DNA of 22,500 bases from Glandiceps talaboti (taxonomy: Eukaryota > Hemichordata > Enteropneusta > Spengelidae), in the NCBI RefSeq assembly GCF_964340395.1, contig NC_135555.1:20371447-20393946 (forward strand). Reading direction: 5' to 3'. The notes beneath the pieces are model-generated. The model saw nothing but the letters and a program-made list of their open reading frames with translations, ran no database searches and was not told the DNA's origin. Position 1 is the stretch's first letter, and every line of letters starts with the position of its first letter. Made by a program: the position numbers and the translations under genes. Shown piece by piece: positions 17,601 through 22,500 of this stretch.

Positions 17601-18680
17601 AATCTACATATGAACAGAACTGGCGTACAGTTGCGTTGTGTTGACATTTCTATATAGCTTGTCAAAATGTACGGTTTGTTGGCAAAGATACCAGTTCAGG
17701 TGTACTATGCTTCAAAGGGTCCATTGTTATATACGGTGACTTTTCTTCTGCTTGGTTAGGACGTACGGTTGTAGCCTGCGATTTCTAAAAATCACACACT
17801 TCCCGAGTTCACCGTTACCTTCTACCGGCCTCATACAATCAGCATGCCCGTCCAAATATTTCATCCAAATGGCCAATGTACGCTCAAGCAACGGTCAGAA
17901 CCTGTCATGGGAGTCAGTAAACGACAAACGATCGCGACTGCGTGACATACAGTTTATGCGATGTCAAATTGTACGAGTAATTTGAATAACAAAGTCGTTT
18001 GTCCTCAATGCATAATTCTTCAGGTTTGAGTTAATGTTTTCTTGGCAACTAACACGTTGTCAAGGAACGTCATAGTGACCTACATCATAGTACATGTACC
18101 TATATTGTATACCCCGGCCCTAGCCGCAGACCCCCAAACAATGGTCTGAGACCTAGTGTTTGCCAGCATAGATTGTGACGTTTGAGAGCAACGTAGATAA
18201 TATCAAATAAACAGTCTGAGATTACATCGCTACAGTTCACCATATACTGACTACGTACCCTAATCTCACAGTTGTGAACGTATGTTCAATCTGTGCACGT
18301 TTTGTCGTTGATTTTAGCATCACGCGAATCAAAATGTGCTCGTTTCATTTTCCTCGCTAGGAGTTGTGCTATGATTGTCCGTGTAGGGTTTATGGTTTGT
18401 CACGAGGCATTTACCGTGTTGATCACCAGGCACCGAAGGGTGACCCCAGGTATTGAGCAGCGTAGGCGTGTTATCGATGATTTTTCAGGCACCTATGTCA
18501 TCAACTCGACACGCTGTATTGCTGGTGACGTCATTAATGCAGTAACTTCACAAGTAAGCCCCGTTTGTGAGAAACAACCAACTCTGAGTCTCAATTCAAT
18601 CTCTTTCAAATTACACTGTATAAATGTGTTGGCAACAATGGGATCGAAGTCCCCGCAAATGATTCATGGACCAAACTCAA
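17601..18680. other. No gene seen upstream of the receptor
   Basis: Sequence of mixed composition. The plus-strand ORFs at 17752-17985 and 18293-18724 are the longest non-repetitive ones here, but neither shows a domain, signal peptide or splice-supported extension. The second runs into the dispersed repeat that follows. Possible 5' regulatory sequence of the receptor gene. Confidence 0.5.
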
Positions 18681-18684
18681 TGTC

Positions 18685-18825
18685 ACTTTTTACGTCTGAC
18701 AGCATTTTAATCCAATGTTGTTGAAATATTCAAGAACAGAGAAGGAACATGTTTTAGATAAGTGAATTGACAGAGTGACATTTTTTTAGAAAACGGAATC
18801 GGGGGAGGCTGGAGGGTCACACAGC
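18685..18825. repeat. Dispersed repeat copy A
   Basis: ACGTCTGACAGCATTTTAAT is followed about 100 bases later by AAAACGGAATCGGGGGAGG and GGAGGGTCACA. The same order of motifs occurs at 22258-22400, which supports a shared interspersed repeat rather than coding sequence. Confidence 0.5.
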
Positions 18826-18867
18826 CGCCTTGCAAATAAACACTTGAACATGTATACAAGACAGTAA

Positions 18868-18872
18868 ATACA

Positions 18873-18959
<87 letters not shown>

Positions 18960-19018
18960 ATGAATGAATGAATGAATGAATGAATGAATGAATGAATGAA
19001 TGAATGAATGAATGAATA
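18868..19018. repeat. (AAAT)n then (AATG)n tract
   Basis: About 92 bp of (AAAT)n switching sharply at about 18961 to about 57 bp of (AATG)n. The Phe-Ile-Tyr-Leu and Ser-Phe-Ile-His frames across it are repeat artefacts. Confidence 0.97.
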
Positions 19019-20085
19019 ACACATGCAATGACAAAATATGCATGAGTAAATGTTAATACCATTTTAAACACATGAATAACTGTATACGGGGATGGATGTT
19101 GTTTCTGCCCAGAATCAAGATTGAAAGAGAAAACCCTACTGGCTAAGTATCTCCAAGTAGAGTTTGCAACCCAATGGGAGGCCTTTTTCGCAAAGCCCAC
19201 ATATATTTGTAAAGAAATCTGTAACTGTTATGTATGGATGTTGACGTTTATTTCCACCACCGAAGTGGAGGGGGGGTACTGTGTAATTACACATTAAAAT
19301 ATGTATGGCCGGGAGGGGCTACGAACATTCTTGGGTTCATGTCTCCAAGCCCCCCAAAGCCAAAAACACTAAAGACATTAAGAAGAACACAATAAGAAAA
19401 GGAAAAGATGGGGGGGGGGGGGGTTCTCCAAAAAATAGAGCTTACAATAAGATAGAATCAGTATGGGCATCTGTTGAAGACAAAGATTAGCACTCGGCCA
19501 TTGTGCTGCAGTTGAACTTCCACAAGTCAGTCCTGAAATCAAAGAGTGAAAGCTTAAAGGGTAATTTTCCAACAATCCAGCAAAGGTGTTCAGCACACAT
19601 TCCCACAGCTAATATCTAATCTGTAGATAGTTATAGAACTGAACCCAGCACTAGGGAATGGCAGCAATGATGGTAATACACACAAGTAAGACCAGTACAA
19701 ACGAGACACGAACATTTCCTAATGGAAAAAATAAATCTTAAAGCGAAGACTGAAGAGTCGAGAAGAAAAACGGGGATAAACAGGCAACGAGAAAACTTCC
19801 TTTATGTGAACAAAATCCAGAACTTTTAGTGAATGCCAAGGTTCTTCATTGTCGTACAGAGATAGGGTCCACTGAATAGGAATGCCAGTTAAACTTGTAC
19901 ATAAAAATGAAAGAAATTATTTACAAGAAGATAAAGACAGACAATGATTTGGCAGACCTCAAAAGTGGTGACATTCTCCTTGAAAACAATGTAATGTCAT
20001 GGATAGTACCCCTACATATCAGGGACCGACCTGTAGGTTCCTACTGTATACTTTTGCCATAGTCTAGCTACAACTGCTTCATCAC
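19019..20085. other. No gene seen
   Basis: AT-rich sequence with a 14-base poly-G run at about 19410-19423 and a short G-run near 19268. Short ORFs have no recognisable features. Confidence 0.55.
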
Positions 20086-20256
20086 TTATTTTAATTCCAT
20101 TGGTCCAACAAGAGAAAGTTCGAGGTGAATGAAACAATATATCTGTATTGGAATTGCTTTGAGCTGCAGGTACTCTGGTAGGTCAATCACATCGTCGTAA
20201 ACCACATCTTCTTTTACGGCACCGTCCAAGCAGGTGTGTTGCGGAAGAAATAACAG
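20086..20256 (-). other. Weak candidate terminal exon with Tyr-based motifs
   Basis: A minus-strand frame, after a possible acceptor CAAACCAG at about 20263-20256, encodes a segment with KEDVVYDDVIDLPEYLQLK and ends at TAA (20088-20086). V-V-Y-D-D-V fits the ITIM pattern (V/I/L/S-x-Y-x-x-V/I/L) and a second Tyr follows nine residues later. No upstream exon can be seen, the acceptor has a modest pyrimidine tract, and the family is not recognised. If real, it would be the 3' end of another minus-strand gene whose body lies to the right. Confidence 0.2.
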
Positions 20257-20644
20257 CTCTGGTTTGCGAGAATGGGTCAATTACTGATTGACTAGATCAG
20301 AATATAAACATTGGTGGCCAAAGAGTAACTAAAGGTTCCACGTACATGCATGGTAAATGGTTTTATGACGAGGAACTCTTAAACTCTGATTTTAGTAGAT
20401 TTCATTTTCATTTTCACAAATTCTGAAAGACAATTTTCAAAGGAATGTACAAGAGAATCAAATAACCAAAACGTAATTGTATTCGTTGCCATGATACGAA
20501 TATTTTTTGGCAAGAAAATGTACAAAAAAAATATAGCTGTCATTGCTATATGTCTCTGTGAAGTTTGTTCAAATTCCTTCACAGATCCCTGAAATTTTAG
20601 CCATTATACTTGATGAATAGTTATTTTATTCGAAAGAATTTTTC

Positions 20645-20658
20645 GTTTCCATGGCAAC
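20645..20658. promoter_or_regulatory. X-box-like palindrome (RFX site type)
   Basis: GTTTCCATGGCAAC fits the RFX X-box pattern, two half sites GTTNCC and GGNAAC around AT. It is one of four evenly spaced copies in this block, about 3.2 kb upstream of the receptor's ATG. Function is inferred from the motif only. Confidence 0.4.
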
Positions 20659-20804
20659 GAGAAAGTAGAAAATATTGTTTTATTGACAAGGAACTCTGAA
20701 AGACTTATTTTATTTTCCATTTCACTTTCATTCACAAATTCTCAGAAACAAATTTGAAATAAAAATATACGAGAATAAAATAACCCCAAATTATTATTTT
20801 ATCC

Positions 20805-20818
20805 GTTGCCATGGTAAC
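20805..20818. promoter_or_regulatory. X-box-like palindrome, perfect inverted half sites
   Basis: GTTGCCATGGTAAC has RFX half sites GTTGCC and GGTAAC on a 2-base spacer. It lies exactly 160 bases from the copy at 20645. A decayed partner, GTTGCCATGATACG, lies 160 bases on the other side of that copy, at 20485-20498. Confidence 0.45.
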
Positions 20819-20942
20819 GGGTTATTTTTACTTTGAAATGTGTCTCAGTGAAGTTTGGTTCAAATTCCTTCACAAATCCTTGATGATTGATGCTTGAAAA
20901 CCTGATTAATAGTCATTTTATTCAGAAATGTGAATATATTTC

Positions 20943-20956
20943 GTTTCCATGGCAAC
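20943..20956. promoter_or_regulatory. X-box-like palindrome (RFX site type)
   Basis: GTTTCCATGGCAAC is identical to the site at 20645, with the same downstream context CGAGAAAGTA. It is 138 bases from the previous site. Confidence 0.4.
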
Positions 20957-20965
20957 GAGAAAGTA

Positions 20966-21336
20966 TAAAATATGGTATATGATGTCATTCTGCATAACTC
21001 GCCCTGGCCATTTGTCCTGAAAATTTTACATGTATGAAAATCGATGGAACAAAGACTAATTAAAGATGCAATAAATTTTCTCATGAAATTGTCTGTATAT
21101 TTAATCAAAATTTGTGCCATTCTCACATATGTGTATAACAAAGCCATCCTTCGTCCTAAATACAGCCGCATATTTCAAAGTTCAAAATCCTCTATATCAA
21201 CATAAACAAGTCCAATTTGCACCAAATAAAAAGCATTATACTAAAGTCTTGTTAAGATCTGTACAGTTACACTTTTTTCACTGTTAATAAAACTAGCATC
21301 CCGTTATGTCTCTAGGTTCTGACTAGCTATCGTTTT
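20966..21336. other. No gene seen
   Basis: AT-rich non-coding sequence between the duplicated block and the TC tract. Confidence 0.55.
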
Positions 21337-21469
<133 letters not shown>

Positions 21470-22250
21470 TACAGTGATATTGATTGGATCTACTGAGGTA
21501 GCTCATCAAATAAGTCTTAACTCAGCCAACCACTCCCTCGTCGAATTCAAAATAATAGAACTTGGAAACATATTGAAAAACAAATCGTACAGACTACACA
21601 CATGAAAGATCCTGGATATAAAAAAACTCAATACATACGGAGAAAATGGAATAAACAGCAAACAATAGCAACCTAAATTAGTCTCTAACCTGCGGTGAGG
21701 AAAAGATATAGTCATAAAAAAATCAAATACCTTCTGTTGGTATTAGTCATGACTATACATATTATGTATATGTATCAAATTGTACTTTGATCTGTGCATC
21801 AGTTCATAAAATTTCCTAATAAACTAATATTTAACTAATTTAAAATTTTCAGTAACTGACTTCGAATTCAGTACTGATATAAGTCAAAATCATTACATGG
21901 AATACAGTCACAAATGGTTACACCAATTTCTGTTAGATTTTGAAATTGACATGTCATGAAAACCTTGATTTCAATACGCAATCTCATACACGAATTAGAC
22001 TTAATCCTCAATCTTCACTGAATTGTCTAACATCTGACGCATACGTACTTCTATTGTGTTTGTTGGCAGCAGTAGGAGTTATAAGAAAAGTTACAAAGCT
22101 CAGTCAATATAAGGGAGTATTCAGTAATTACAATGGGAGGGTAATGCACAGGTGCATTCTCAGTTTAATTATTTCTATTACACAACATCTCAACATTACA
22201 ACGCCAGCCGTGCGTGTTTCAATTGCCACTGATTCCGAGACTCTTGTCCC
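21470..22250. other. No gene seen
   Basis: AT-rich sequence. The plus-strand ORF at 21940-22278 has a short hydrophobic stretch but no domain, and its 3' end lies in the dispersed repeat family. Confidence 0.5.
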
Positions 22251-22254
22251 TCCC

Positions 22255-22405
22255 TTTTCACGTCTAACAGCATTTTAACCCACTATTTATTTGTTTGAAA
22301 ATAAACAAAGGAGAGGGTCACGTTTGAAAGAAATGAAAATTTAGGAATGGTCACTCAGGAAACGGAACTTAAATCGGGAAGGGTCACATTTTATGCAACA
22401 GACCG
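22255..22405. repeat. Dispersed repeat copy B
   Basis: ACGTCTAACAGCATTTTAAC, then GGAGAGGGTCACGTTT, GAAACGGAACTTAAATCGGG and AAGGGTCACATTTT. The order and spacing match copy A at 18685-18825. Confidence 0.5.
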
Positions 22406-22500
22406 GACTTGAATTCCAGTGCAACCTTGTAATACTGATGGCTCCCTTAACATATATAACATTGGCCTACTACTCGGCAATACAAATCAAAGACATATAC

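Larger units (their letters stand above)
20366..20965. repeat. Duplicated block of about 300 bp
   Basis: Two diverged copies (about 20366-20675 and 20686-20965). Shared landmarks are GAACTC near the start, TTTCATTTTCA / TTTCACTTTCATT, CACAAATTCT, CGTTGCCATG, GTGAAGTTTGGTTCAAATTC, CTTCACA, and CGTTTCCATGGCAACGAGAA at the end. Confidence 0.8.

Noticed and set aside
18293-18724. 143-codon plus-strand ORF as a gene
   Set aside because: No domain, and its 3' end lies in a dispersed repeat that recurs at 22255.
18707-19200. Ser-Phe-Ile-His / Tyr-Leu-Phe-Ile ORFs resembling membrane proteins
   Set aside because: Readings of the (AAAT)n and (AATG)n tract; the hydrophobicity comes from base composition.
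1340-19425. Poly-G/poly-C runs (about 1350, 2315, 4650, 19410) as G-quadruplex elements
   Set aside because: Single homopolymer runs without the spacing of four G-tracts; some may be sequencing-length artefacts.

Overview
The window looks like a piece of an invertebrate animal genome. It is AT-rich, full of micro- and minisatellites, and carries one large multi-exon gene with GT-AG introns. The architecture (signal peptide, CUB, C-type lectin-like domain, transmembrane helix, long cytoplasmic tail) and the dispersed hairpin repeats suggest an invertebrate deuterostome such as amphioxus or a hemichordate. That placement is inference, not something the sequence proves.

The one gene I can support fully lies on the minus strand between 17480 and 5400. 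I assembled nine coding exons by hand. Every junction has a GT donor and an AG acceptor, all intron phases agree (1,1,1,1,1,2,1,1), and the coding total is 1650 bp, giving 549 residues plus TGA. Exons 1-2 encode the signal peptide, 3-4 a CUB domain, 5-7 a long-form C-type lectin-like domain with all six cysteines, 8 an acidic stalk, and 9 the transmembrane helix plus a cytoplasmic tail of about 235 residues. The tail holds an internal tandem duplication and a terminal cluster of sorting and signalling motifs ([16 protein letters not shown]). The protein is best read as a type I cell-surface receptor. Its lectin fold lacks the usual calcium/sugar motifs.

Layout from left to right: 1-5386 lies downstream of the gene and holds microsatellites, a roughly 25-bp minisatellite split by a foldback element, and a TTGTG tract. 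The gene occupies 5387 to about 17600. Its introns carry a TATG/CATG tract (intron 8), a dispersed element (intron 5), a 59-bp minisatellite and a decayed ORF (intron 4), a roughly 40-copy 65-bp satellite and two hairpin elements (intron 3), and complementary CAGA and CTGT tracts on either side of exon 2. From 17600 to 22500 there is mostly non-coding sequence: AAAT/AATG and TC tracts, a dispersed repeat family, and a duplicated block with evenly spaced RFX-type X-box palindromes. A possible short terminal exon of another minus-strand gene sits near 20086-20256.

The most interesting points concern how repeats sit relative to the gene. The tetranucleotide tract in intron 8 stays open in frame with exon 8, so intron retention would give a soluble receptor with a long repetitive tail. 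The complementary tracts around exon 2 could loop out the exon that carries the signal-peptide core. I ran no database search; family names come from motif recognition.
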